Below, in pieces: positions 44,488 through 51,869 of a stretch of 64,000 bases of DNA. A program made the position numbers and the translations under genes. Each line of letters starts with the position of its first letter. The first letter of the stretch is position 1. This DNA is from Pseudomonas marvdashtae. GTDB lineage: Bacteria; Pseudomonadota; Gammaproteobacteria; Pseudomonadales; Pseudomonadaceae. A model generated the notes under the pieces. The model worked only from the letters and a program-made list of their open reading frames with translations, ran no database searches and was not told where the DNA came from. The stretch covers positions 2,944,001 to 3,008,000 of the forward strand of contig NZ_JABWQX020000001.1 of assembly GCF_014268655.2 (NCBI RefSeq), given 5' to 3'.

Positions 44488-46008
44488 CTACTTGAGCCCC
44501 AACCGCCGCGCCAGTTTATGCAGGTTGCTTGGGTCGATTTCCAACAGCCGCGCGGCCCCCGCCCAGTTCTGGCCGCAGCGCTCCAAGGCCTTGAAGATGG
44601 CTTGCCGCTGGCAGTCGTCGACCGTCGCACTCAAGGGCCGCAACGGGACCTCAAGCGATTCCTGCGGCGCGCAGACCGTGGCCGTGCTGGCATTGACGTC
44701 CAAGTCGAGCACTTGCGGCTCCAGGGTCATGATCAGGCTGCGACTGGCGCCACGGCTCAGTTGTTTCAACGCCGCTCGGCTGATCACGTGCTCCAGCTCC
44801 CGCACGTTACCGGGCCAGGTGTAGGCCAGCAGCGCCTGCTCGGCGGCCGGCGACAGGCGTAGCCCGCGCAAGCCCAATCGCGTGCGGTTAAGTTCGAGAA
44901 AGTGACCGGCCAATATCAACACATCGTGGCCGCGCTCGCGCAGCGGCGGGATTGGCACTGGATAGACCGATAATCGGTGGTACAGATCGGCCCGAAACAG
45001 CCCGTCGCGAATGCTGTCGGGCAGGTGCCGGTTGGTCGCGGCGATGATCCGTACGTCAACGTGCAACGGCTTGTCCGCCCCCAGGCGCTGGATCTCTCCG
45101 TTCTGCAAGGTACGGAGCAACTTGGCTTGCACGGTCAACGGCAACTCGCCGACTTCATCGAGAAACAGCGTGCCACCGTTGGCCGCGTCGAAGCGCCCGG
45201 CGCGGTCGGTCGTCGCTCCGGAAAACGCGCCTTTGACGTGGCCGAACAATTCACTTTCGGCCAGGGACTCGGGTAACGCCGCGCAATTGACCTGCACCAA
45301 AGGCTTGTGCCCGCGTCGGGAAAGACGATGCAAGCGTCGGGCAAACAACTCTTTGCCAACGCCGGTCTCGCCCAGCAACAGCACCGGCAGTTCGGAATCA
45401 GCCAAGACGTCCAGTTCGTTGAGCAACTGCTGCAAGCCCTCGCTGCGCCCGAGGATTTCGCCCTCCACGGCCGGCAGGCGCAGGTCCGTCTGGTCGCTGC
45501 GCGACGCCCGCAGGCTGCGGTTCTCCTGCTCCAGCCGGGTGACCCGCACCGCCGCCTCGATCTGCAAGGTACAGCGCTTGAGTTCCTCCCGGGCGCGGCT
45601 GTCGAAGGTGCCGGCGTGCAATGCATCCAGGGTGATCGCGCCCCACAGGCTTCCTTCCACATAGAGGCTCACACCCATGCAATCGTGCACCGGCAACGGC
45701 TCGCCGACGTGGTGATCGAGCAGGCCGTCGTAAGGGTCCGGCAGGCGGCTGTCGGGTTCGAACCAGGTCGGCTCACGCGATGCCATGATCGCCGCCAGAC
45801 GCGGATGCTGGGCGATCACGAACCGACGGCCCAGCGCTTCGTGCACCAGGCCCACGGTCGCCACGGGCCGGAGGCTGTCGTCGTCGAGACGCAGCAAACC
45901 GACGGCGCCACTGTTGAAATATTCGCGCAGGGTCTGCACCAGGCGCTGCAATCGCACGGCATTGGGCAGCTCGACAATCAGGTCGGCGGCCAGGCTTTCA
46001 CGCAGCAT
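44488..46008 (-). CDS. norR: NO-responsive sigma54-dependent activator NorR
   Basis: The 506-residue enhancer-binding protein has an N-terminal GAF sensor (about 1-165). Residues matching the E. coli NorR iron site are present: Asp91 and Asp94 in LPDPYDG, His108 and Cys110 in VHDC. The AAA+ domain has Walker A GETGVGKE at 213-220 and a sigma54-contact loop GAFSGA (a GAFTGA variant). The C-terminal Fis-type helix-turn-helix ends NWAGAARLLEIDPSNLHKLARRLG. NO binding to the GAF iron relieves inhibition of the ATPase. It is divergent from a ytfE-type gene. The intergenic region holds three GGT-N7-ACC sites and a sigma54 promoter, and one site abuts its own start codon, suggesting autoregulation. 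Confidence 0.93.
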   Translation of the reverse strand: MLRESLAADLIVELPNAVRLQRLVQTLREYFNSGAVGLLRLDDDSLRPVATVGLVHEALGRRFVIAQHPRLAAIMASREPTWFEPDSRLPDPYDGLLDHHVGEPLPVHDCMGVSLYVEGSLWGAITLDALHAGTFDSRAREELKRCTLQIEAAVRVTRLEQENRSLRASRSDQTDLRLPAVEGEILGRSEGLQQLLNELDVLADSELPVLLLGETGVGKELFARRLHRLSRRGHKPLVQVNCAALPESLAESELFGHVKGAFSGATTDRAGRFDAANGGTLFLDEVGELPLTVQAKLLRTLQNGEIQRLGADKPLHVDVRIIAATNRHLPDSIRDGLFRADLYHRLSVYPVPIPPLRERGHDVLILAGHFLELNRTRLGLRGLRLSPAAEQALLAYTWPGNVRELEHVISRAALKQLSRGASRSLIMTLEPQVLDLDVNASTATVCAPQESLEVPLRPLSATVDDCQRQAIFKALERCGQNWAGAARLLEIDPSNLHKLARRLGLK

Positions 46009-46065
46009 GGTAGTGATGACCCTCCAGGGTTCGTTTGACCCCTCGCAGCCAAGGTGAAAATCACC
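46009..46065. promoter_or_regulatory. Three NorR-type enhancer sites (GGT-N7-ACC) between norR and ytfE
   Basis: Three exact GGT-N7-ACC motifs lie at 46009-46021 (GGTAGTGATGACC), 46028-46040 (GGTTCGTTTGACC) and 46053-46065 (GGTGAAAATCACC, within the palindrome AAGGTGAAAATCACCTT). This is the known NorR target form in Ralstonia. E. coli NorR also uses three sites. Confidence 0.82.
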
Positions 46066-46106
46066 TTGTCATGAATTTATCTATTTACTTTCAAGCAGTT
46101 GAACCC

Positions 46107-46122
46107 TGGCACGGCGACTGCA
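46107..46122 (+). promoter_or_regulatory. Sigma54 promoter of the ytfE-type gene
   Basis: TGGCACGGCGACTGCA matches the -24/-12 consensus TGGCACG-N4-TTGCA with one mismatch (GG-N10-GC spacing). It lies 41 bp after the last NorR site and about 47 bp before the start codon. Confidence 0.82.
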
Positions 46123-46168
46123 ATGCCCGTTCATCTGTCCCTTCCGGGATTCAACCCAAGGAAACATG

Positions 46169-46843
46169 ATGAGCCTCGACCTGCTTGAACAAAGCCTCGG
46201 CCAACTGGCCTGCGACATTCCGGGCGCTACCCGGACTTTTCATCACTACAACCTCGACTTCTGTTGCGGCGGACAAAAGACCCTGCGCGAAGCCGCGCTG
46301 GGCAAAGGTCTGAACCCCCTGCTGATCGCCGACGCCCTGCGCACCCTGCAAGCGGCTGGCGAGCTGGGCCACGACTGGCGCAACGAGCCTCAGTCGCGGT
46401 TGATCGCCCACATCCTCGAACGCTACCACGCCCGCCACCGCGAACAACTGCCAGAACTGATCCGCCTGGCCCGGCGTGTCGAGCGGGTGCATGGCGCACG
46501 GCCCAGTTGCCCCAACGGTTTGGCCGACCATTTGGCAGACCTGTACCAGGAGCTTGAAGGCCACATGCTCAAGGAAGAACAAGTGCTGTTCCCGATGTTG
46601 CAACAGGGCCTGGGCGAGCGAGCCTCGGCGCCGATCCAGGTGCTGCGCTACGAACACGACCAGCACGGTGAAGCCTTGGAAACCATGCTCGCCCTCACCG
46701 ACCAGATCACCCCACCGGCCGACGCCTGCAACACCTGGCGCGCGCTGTATCGCGGGCTGGTGGAGCTGCGGGATGACCTGATGCAGCATATTCATCTGGA
46801 AAACAATGTGCTGTTTGTCAATGCGATGAAGCCGGTGCATTGA
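46169..46843 (+). CDS. ytfE: Di-iron iron-sulfur cluster repair protein (YtfE/RIC/DnrN)
   Basis: The 224-residue protein has the ScdA N-terminal motif FHHYNLDFCCGG (Cys32, Cys33) and a hemerythrin-like four-helix bundle carrying His/Glu ligands (HILERYHARHREQLPEL, LEGHMLKEEQVLFPML, HDQHGEALETM, HIHLENNVLFVNAM). Such proteins repair iron-sulfur clusters damaged by NO and are typical NorR targets; Ralstonia NorA is the parallel. Of two adjacent ATGs, 46169 is better spaced from AAGGA than 46166. Three NorR sites and a sigma54 promoter sit directly upstream. Confidence 0.92.
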   Translation: MSLDLLEQSLGQLACDIPGATRTFHHYNLDFCCGGQKTLREAALGKGLNPLLIADALRTLQAAGELGHDWRNEPQSRLIAHILERYHARHREQLPELIRLARRVERVHGARPSCPNGLADHLADLYQELEGHMLKEEQVLFPMLQQGLGERASAPIQVLRYEHDQHGEALETMLALTDQITPPADACNTWRALYRGLVELRDDLMQHIHLENNVLFVNAMKPVH

Positions 46844-46890
46844 TTGAAAACTCCGCAGCCGTACCGGTTGCGGTGTTCAAGACCAGGTGT

Positions 46891-47328
46891 TCAAAACTGC
46901 CAGTAGAACATCCCCTTCGCCAACACCACGATCAGTAGCATGTGCCCGAGGATACTACGCCGCAGCCAACAGGCCCGGTTCGGCGTCAACCGTCCGCGCT
47001 TGAGCCAATAGGCCAGCCAGACGTAATGCCCGACGATGCTCAGGGCCAACAGGATCTTGAAACTCAGTAGCAGGCCGAAACTGCTGTCCAGCGGCTGCGC
47101 CAAGGCGCCGCGATGGTGCCAGGCCAGGCCGATGCCGGCGCTGTACAGCACGAGCACGACGCCATGCAGTACGTGCCGTGAACGCTTGGCGATCGCTTGG
47201 TCGGCAGCCTCGCGGGTGCCCTGCGCCAGCGGCCGGCGAGCGGCCTGCCAGATGATCACCTCGAAGAACAGCGTGCCAATGAAGGCGATGGCCGCCAATA
47301 GATGCGCGACCAGCAAAACCCCGTACAT
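46891..47328 (-). CDS. CopD-like four-helix membrane protein
   Basis: The 145-residue integral membrane protein has about four helices and conserved-looking His residues (VAHLLAAIAFIGTLFFEV, HVLHGVVLVLYSAGIGLAWHH, VGHYVWLAYWL), recalling CopD/DUF2269-type heme or metal membrane proteins. It follows nnrS by 25 bp on the same strand, so both belong to one operon of NO-related membrane proteins. No function is proven. The start at ATG 47328 puts the first helix at once. Confidence 0.75.
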   Translation of the reverse strand: MYGVLLVAHLLAAIAFIGTLFFEVIIWQAARRPLAQGTREAADQAIAKRSRHVLHGVVLVLYSAGIGLAWHHRGALAQPLDSSFGLLLSFKILLALSIVGHYVWLAYWLKRGRLTPNRACWLRRSILGHMLLIVVLAKGMFYWQF

Positions 47329-47353
47329 TATCGATCATCTCCGTGCGGCCGAT

Positions 47354-48544
47354 TCATCCAGGATGCCCATCCACCCGCGCCTGCAGCAACATCGGGCCAT
47401 AGCGCCAGGCGTACAGGCCAAACGCCAATAACCAGCAAAGGCCCGCCAGCCAAAGCGCGGGCATCGGCAAGAGCAACACCAGTAGCACTCGACTGAAACA
47501 CGCCAGGTTCAACAAGATGAAGGCCAGCGTCATGCCCGTCGGCGGTTCGAGTGGACGCCCGGTATGGCCGAGACTGACGCGGGCGATCATCGCCAGGATC
47601 AGCCCGGCCATGGCGCCGATGGTCAAGGCATGCACCGCCAGGCTCGGGTTCAGCGGCGCGCCGAAGTGCCACAGCGCCATACCCAGGCACGCCACGGCCA
47701 GCCAAGCGTAGGCCAGGTGCAACGACCACAACAGCGGCACCCGCCACAGCCCGCGATCATGCCAGCGCACCAGTCGAATCCCGTGCCCCACCGCCAACGC
47801 GGTGAACAACAGGCCGACCCAGACGCTGACCGACAATGCCGGACCGAAGGCATACAACAACGCCACCAGCGCCGAACCCGCCAGCAACAGGCGGTCGAGC
47901 CACGGCCAAGGGGCCACGCCTTCGACCCGACCGAGGCCACGCTGGGTAAAGAACGGAATCACCCGCCCGCCAATCAACCCCATCATCGCCGCTACCAGCC
48001 ACAGGCCGGTGAGCACGCTTTGACGCTGCAGGCCTTCGTCGTGTTGTACCAGGCCGTACACCGACAAGCCATCGGCGGCGGCCAACAGCAGCAATACCAG
48101 CACGATCGGGTAATTGCGTTTCTGCCGCACGCGCCACAACGTCAGGCCCATCAGTGCTGCCACAGCCAAGGCAAAACCCATTTCCAACGCCATCAGCAAA
48201 GGCCAGGGCGCATCGGTCAGCCAGGCCAGCCGCGCGCCCATCCACAGCAACGCCAATGCGGCCAAGCGCTTGCCGCTGAGCCCGGGGCTGCCCGTCCAGG
48301 TCTGCACCGCCGTCAGCAGGAATCCGGCGATGATCGCCAGGCCGAAACCGAACAACAATTCATGACGGTGCCAGGCCAGCCAGCCGCCGGCCGGTTGCCA
48401 ATTGCCCAACCGTCCGCTGAACGCCGCCAGCCAAAAGGGAACCGCCAGCAACGCGAGCACGCAGCCGCCGAGAAAGAACGGCCGAAACGCCAGGCGCCAC
48501 AACGGCGCGATGGCCATGGCCTTGCGACGATCAAGCACTTGCAT
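47354..48544 (-). CDS. nnrS: NnrS family heme/copper membrane protein
   Basis: The 396-residue protein has about twelve membrane helices and matches NnrS: APLWRLAFRPFFLGGCVLALL near the N-terminus, WHRHELLFGFGLAIIAGFLLTAVQTWTG, GGRVIPFFTQRGLG and HALTIGAMAGLILAMIARVSLGHTGR. NnrS proteins bind heme and copper and lessen nitrosative stress in denitrifiers. ATG 48544 is chosen with GAGGAG upstream; GTG 48550 is less likely. A possible Dnr-type box lies about 85 bp upstream. Confidence 0.9.
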   Translation of the reverse strand: MQVLDRRKAMAIAPLWRLAFRPFFLGGCVLALLAVPFWLAAFSGRLGNWQPAGGWLAWHRHELLFGFGLAIIAGFLLTAVQTWTGSPGLSGKRLAALALLWMGARLAWLTDAPWPLLMALEMGFALAVAALMGLTLWRVRQKRNYPIVLVLLLLAAADGLSVYGLVQHDEGLQRQSVLTGLWLVAAMMGLIGGRVIPFFTQRGLGRVEGVAPWPWLDRLLLAGSALVALLYAFGPALSVSVWVGLLFTALAVGHGIRLVRWHDRGLWRVPLLWSLHLAYAWLAVACLGMALWHFGAPLNPSLAVHALTIGAMAGLILAMIARVSLGHTGRPLEPPTGMTLAFILLNLACFSRVLLVLLLPMPALWLAGLCWLLAFGLYAWRYGPMLLQARVDGHPG

Positions 48545-48627
48545 ACACAACTCCTCTGTCCCCGCTGGACCTCTGCGAGGTACGACAAATCAGGATTCCA
48601 ATGATGGGCTATCGACGCAAGCGGGCC

Positions 48628-48641
48628 TTGTCTCAGATCAA
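48628..48641 (-). promoter_or_regulatory. Possible ANR/Dnr box upstream of nnrS
   Basis: TTGTCTCAGATCAA (plus-strand reading) keeps 8 of 10 consensus bases of TTGAT-N4-ATCAA: one half-site is perfect and the other weak. No convincing -10 is visible at the expected distance. Confidence 0.35.
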
Positions 48642-48694
48642 GCCAGCTCGTTAGCGACGCTCACCTCGAACAGGCACTTGCAAGGGGCTTGCCG

Positions 48695-48723
48695 TTGTGG
48701 GAGCAGAGCTTGCTCGCGATGAA
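48695..48723. repeat. REP-like element (TTGTGGGAGCAGAGCTTGCTC type)
   Basis: A short repeat of the common Pseudomonas form TGTGGGAGC-AGAGCTTGCTCGCGA, able to form a small hairpin (GAGC..GCTC). It lies directly left of a second palindromic repeat. Confidence 0.6.
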
Positions 48724-48736
48724 CGATAACGCGGTC

Positions 48737-48849
48737 CGATCGTTCCCACGCTCTGCGTGGGAATGCCGCTTCGGACGCTCCGCGTTCGGCTGCGGAATGG
48801 ACGCAGAGCGTCCCTGGCTGCATCCCCACGCGGAGCGTGGGAACGATCA
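48737..48849. repeat. Palindromic intergenic repeat (CGTTCCCACGCTC family)
   Basis: The left part CGATCGTTCCCACGCTCTGC and the right part GCGGAGCGTGGGAACGATC are inverted copies, with two inner palindromes (GGACGCTC...; GACGCAGAGCGTCC). This is another repeat class seen between Pseudomonas genes. It separates the nnrS promoter from the NorR sites before dnr. Confidence 0.8.
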
Positions 48850-48854
48850 AATAG

Positions 48855-48912
48855 GGTGCTTATAACCCTTTCGTGGTTGTTTTTACCCTAAAACATTCGG
48901 GTCATTTTTACC
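48855..48912. promoter_or_regulatory. Three NorR-type enhancer sites (GGT-N7-ACC) upstream of dnr
   Basis: Exact GGT-N7-ACC motifs lie at 48855-48867 (GGTGCTTATAACC), 48875-48887 (GGTTGTTTTTACC) and 48900-48912 (GGTCATTTTTACC). Start-to-start spacings are 20 and 25 bp, nearly the same as the 19 and 25 bp of the norR-ytfE array. Confidence 0.8.
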
Positions 48913-48952
48913 CTTCCAGTCTCAACGCCCCACAAATCAAAGCTCCCAGGCC

Positions 48953-48968
48953 TGGCCCGGCTCTTGCT
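48953..48968 (+). promoter_or_regulatory. Sigma54 promoter of the dnr operon
   Basis: TGGCCCGGCTCTTGCT matches TGGCACG-N4-TTGCT with one mismatch and correct GG-N10-GC spacing. It starts 41 bp after the last NorR-type site, the same distance as at ytfE. Predicted transcription start is near 48979, about 25 bp before the small ORF at 49004. Confidence 0.78.
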
Positions 48969-49003
48969 CAGGCACGGCATTACCTTCAATTGTCGGGGTC
49001 CCC

Positions 49004-49093
49004 ATGAAATCCGCCGTGTTGCCGTTTACCTGGTTCGTCCTGCTCTCTTGCGTCGTGGCAATTGCCAGCGGCTTGTCCCTGAGCCTGGTCTGA
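49004..49093 (+). CDS. 29-residue single-helix membrane peptide upstream of dnr
   Basis: A short ORF (ATG 49004, TGA 49091-49093) encodes a peptide starting MKSAVLPFTWF and almost wholly hydrophobic to the end (VLLSCVVAIASGLSLSLV), so it would form one membrane helix. GGGG at 48995-48998 is a possible ribosome site five bases before the ATG. It begins about 25 bp after the predicted sigma54 start point and ends 37 bp before dnr, so it would be the first gene of that transcript. I do not recognise a family. It could be a small membrane protein of NO metabolism or a translated leader. Confidence 0.45.
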   Translation: MKSAVLPFTWFVLLSCVVAIASGLSLSLV

Positions 49094-49102
49094 TCCCGAT
49101 CA
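49091..49102. promoter_or_regulatory. FNR-type core palindrome just before dnr
   Basis: TGATCCCGATCA holds both TGAT/ATCA half-site cores with the right 4-bp spacer. It overlaps the small ORF stop codon and is only 28 bp before the dnr ATG, too close to act as a normal activator site for dnr. Autoregulation by Dnr or ANR is possible, or it may be chance. Confidence 0.35.
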
Positions 49103-49130
49103 CTTCTTCGTTAAAACAAGGATTCACGCC

Positions 49131-49814
49131 ATGGTGCTCCACCGTGTCCATCACCAGATTCTGCGCAGCCATCATCTGTTCGAGCCGCTGAACGAAGAGC
49201 AGCTTGACGAGCTGATGAGCCACAGCCAACTGTTGAGTATCGACAAGGGCGACCCACTGTTTCGCCAGGGCGAGCCGGCCCAGGCGTTTTACTTCGTGAT
49301 TTCCGGCGCGGTGAAAATCTACCGCTTGACCCCGGACGGCCAGGAAAAAGTCTTCGAGGTGATTGGCGAGCGCCAGACCTTCGCCGAAGCCATGATGCTG
49401 ATGGACACGCCCAATTACGTCGCGTCCGCCGAAGCCGTCGGCCCGACCCAGCTGTACCGCTTGTCCAACGCCACGTACATGCGCCTGTTGCAAAGCAACA
49501 GCCGACTGACCTTCGCGCTACTCGGCAAGCTATGCGTTCGCCTGCATCAACGGGTCAACGAGATTGAAACCCTGTCGCTGAAGAACGCCACCCACCGGGT
49601 GGTGCGCTATCTGCTGACGCAATTGGTGCGCCTGCAAACCGTCGACAGCCAGTTCGAATTGCCGATGGCCAAGCAATTGATCGCCGGGCACCTGTCCATC
49701 CAGCCGGAAACCTTCTCGCGGATCATCCGACGCCTGATCGATGAGAAAATCATCACCCAGGACGGTCGCCAGATCGCCATTCTCGATCGCCTGCGACTGG
49801 AACAGTTCGAATGA
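49131..49814 (+). CDS. dnr: NO-responsive CRP/FNR-family regulator Dnr
   Basis: The 227-residue regulator has a cyclic-nucleotide-like beta barrel (about 15-120; FYFVISGAVKIYRLTPDGQEKVFEVI), a dimer helix and a Crp-type winged helix (about 165-225) with recognition helix LSIQPETFSRIIRRLIDE. It lacks the N-terminal cysteines of ANR, as expected for heme-dependent Dnr, which senses NO and activates nir and nor genes through ANR-like boxes. ATG 49131 follows AAGGA. Upstream are three NorR sites and a sigma54 promoter. It overlaps dnrP by 4 bp. Confidence 0.93.
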   Translation: MVLHRVHHQILRSHHLFEPLNEEQLDELMSHSQLLSIDKGDPLFRQGEPAQAFYFVISGAVKIYRLTPDGQEKVFEVIGERQTFAEAMMLMDTPNYVASAEAVGPTQLYRLSNATYMRLLQSNSRLTFALLGKLCVRLHQRVNEIETLSLKNATHRVVRYLLTQLVRLQTVDSQFELPMAKQLIAGHLSIQPETFSRIIRRLIDEKIITQDGRQIAILDRLRLEQFE

Positions 49815-49999
49815 GCTGCCTGTATTGCCAACATGCCAACCCCGTCGATGCAAGCGAGTGCAGCCAATGCGGCATGCCCCTGCCGTTCGAGGCCGCAATG
49901 GCCGGCGAACGCCGGCTGCGGCGTTTCACCTGGTTCTGCGTCGGGCTGACGCTCTTCTGCATCGTCATGTTCTTCTGGTTGCCTCGCAGCATCGCCTGA
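49811..49999 (+). CDS. dnrP: DnrP-like zinc-ribbon membrane protein
   Basis: The 62-residue protein has an N-terminal zinc ribbon (CLYCQHANPVDASECSQCG; four Cys at 3, 6, 17 and 20) and one C-terminal membrane helix (about 38-58). Proteins of this size and place are called DnrP in denitrifying Pseudomonas, with no proven function. Its ATG overlaps the dnr stop (ATGA), so it is made together with the regulator. It converges on norD with a 4-bp gap. Confidence 0.78.
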   Translation: MSCLYCQHANPVDASECSQCGMPLPFEAAMAGERRLRRFTWFCVGLTLFCIVMFFWLPRSIA

Positions 50000-50003
50000 T
50001 TCC

Positions 50004-51842
50004 TCAATCCTGAGTCAACTGTCGGTACAACTGCGGCAAGCGCAGCGGCAGTTGCTCGGGCTGGCGAATCAGGGTGTAGCCGTTGGCGCCGAACATGTAC
50101 GGCAGGTAGTCCCCCGCTTCCCGGTCGATGGTAATGCAGAACGGTGTCAGCCCTTGGCGCCGGGCTTCCAGCACGGCCTGGCGGGTGTCCTCGACGCCGT
50201 AGCGGCCTTCGTAGAGGTCCAGGTCATTGGGTTTGCCGTCACTGATCAACAGCAACAGTTTTCGCCGCCGCTTGCACCCGGCCATACGTTGGGTGGCTTG
50301 GCGGATCGCGGCGCCCATGCGCGTGTAATAACCGGGCTTGAGGCCCTGGATCCGGCCGCGGGTCTGGTCGTCGTAGCGCTGGTTGAATGCCTTGAGCTCG
50401 TGCATCCGCACGCTCTGGCGGCGCAGGGAAGAAAACCCGTACAAGGCGAAATCATCCCCCAGCACAGACAGTGTTTCAGCGAACAGCAACAGACTGTCTC
50501 GGATCACATCGATGACCCGGTGCTCATCATTGAGGTGGGCATCGGTGGACATCGACAGGTCGGCCAGCAGCAGGCAGGCCAAGTCTCGGCGGGTCTGACG
50601 CTGGTCCAGGAACAGGCCGCGTTCGCTGCACTGCCCGTGTTGGCGCTCGACGTGAAAGTCCAGCCAGGCTTGCAGGTCCAGCTCCGAGCCTTGGGTCTGC
50701 TGGCGCAGCCATTGGCGATCGTTGCGCAGGTGCTCGAACTGGCGGCGCAAACGCTGGGCCGGTCCGCGCAGGCGTAACGGCAGTGGCTGGGGTTCGCAGT
50801 CGCGGGGAACATAGGTCTGCACGCTGACGAAATCCGCTTGCAAGCGTTGTTGGCGATAGTCCCACTCCGGCAGGCGAATGCCCTCGCCCAGCGGCAGGTC
50901 ATCGACATCGGCCGGCGGCAGGTCCAGGTGCAGTTTCAGGCCGCCGCCCTTGCGCAAACGGGTCCGGGAAAGGGTCAGCTGATCGAGGTCTTCGGCGACG
51001 CGGGCGGCGTCCGGGTCTTCGCTGTCGTCCGACCAGCGATCCAGGTCCACGTGCTCGGTCCAACTGAACAGATTTTCCAGGCGCACGATCAGCAGGCCAC
51101 CGTCGCGGCTGACGTCATCGATGCGCTCGGCGCGCTTGCGTCCACCTTGTTGCTCACCTGGCGGCGTCGCCAGGTATTGCTCCGACTCCTCCAGGTCCGC
51201 CGCCTGGGGAAGGGCCAGGTTTCGGGGCGGATACAGCCATAACGGCAACGGCCAGGCTGCCCGTTCGCTGCGCGGGAAATGCTCGACACTGCCCGGCTCG
51301 CGTAGCGCCTGGCACAAGGCTCGTTCCAGCGCGGCTTCGGCCGGAGCCAGCGATTCAGGATCGGGGCGCAGCGACAGGTGCGCTTCCACCAGTCGCCGGT
51401 AGCGCGGGCGCAGCGCCGGGTAGCGCTTCAACACCGCCAGGGTCCAGCGCTGATTGTCGCGGCCCCAATGGGTCATCGGCCCCGACTGCGCGGCCAGCAA
51501 CGCCAGCCAGCGATACAGCTCCTCGTTCAGCCCCACATTGGGAAACGCCGCCAGACTCGCCGGCAAGCGCAGATTGTCGCCGTCGCACCATGCCAGCGGT
51601 ACTTGTTTGCAGGTGCCGGCGATCTGCTGCAAGAGGTTGCGGCGCACTAGCAGCTCGCGGTCGCTGGCCGCTTCCACGCCCTGGTGACGAGCACCGCCAG
51701 TGGCGCGAAACAGCACTTGCAGCGAGCGTTGCCGGGACACCAACTCGACCCGCGCCTCGGGAAAATCGGCACTGGCCCGGCGCGTGATGAACCGGTGCCA
51801 GACACTGCCGACCCATTCTTCCAGCTCCAGGGTGAATGCCAT
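50004..51842 (-). CDS. norD: NorD, von Willebrand A-domain protein for NO reductase activation
   Basis: The 612-residue protein has a C-terminal vWA domain (about 420-605) with a MIDAS metal site DLSMST plus a downstream Thr/Asp region (LLLISDGKPNDLDLYEGRYG). With the MoxR ATPase NirQ/NorQ, NorD activates cytochrome-c NO reductase, probably by inserting the non-heme iron. The start is ATG 51842 with GAGGAAAT upstream; the longer open frame to 52007 only reads through a REPIN. It is the third gene of norCBD but is separated from norB by that REPIN. Confidence 0.92.
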   Translation of the reverse strand: MAFTLELEEWVGSVWHRFITRRASADFPEARVELVSRQRSLQVLFRATGGARHQGVEAASDRELLVRRNLLQQIAGTCKQVPLAWCDGDNLRLPASLAAFPNVGLNEELYRWLALLAAQSGPMTHWGRDNQRWTLAVLKRYPALRPRYRRLVEAHLSLRPDPESLAPAEAALERALCQALREPGSVEHFPRSERAAWPLPLWLYPPRNLALPQAADLEESEQYLATPPGEQQGGRKRAERIDDVSRDGGLLIVRLENLFSWTEHVDLDRWSDDSEDPDAARVAEDLDQLTLSRTRLRKGGGLKLHLDLPPADVDDLPLGEGIRLPEWDYRQQRLQADFVSVQTYVPRDCEPQPLPLRLRGPAQRLRRQFEHLRNDRQWLRQQTQGSELDLQAWLDFHVERQHGQCSERGLFLDQRQTRRDLACLLLADLSMSTDAHLNDEHRVIDVIRDSLLLFAETLSVLGDDFALYGFSSLRRQSVRMHELKAFNQRYDDQTRGRIQGLKPGYYTRMGAAIRQATQRMAGCKRRRKLLLLISDGKPNDLDLYEGRYGVEDTRQAVLEARRQGLTPFCITIDREAGDYLPYMFGANGYTLIRQPEQLPLRLPQLYRQLTQD

Positions 51843-51869
51843 GGTTATTTCCTCTTGAGCCGAACCCAT

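Noticed and set aside
48695..48849. Palindromic repeats as a possible CRISPR or small RNA
   Set aside because: There are no regularly spaced repeats with unique spacers. The pattern fits REP-type intergenic repeats.
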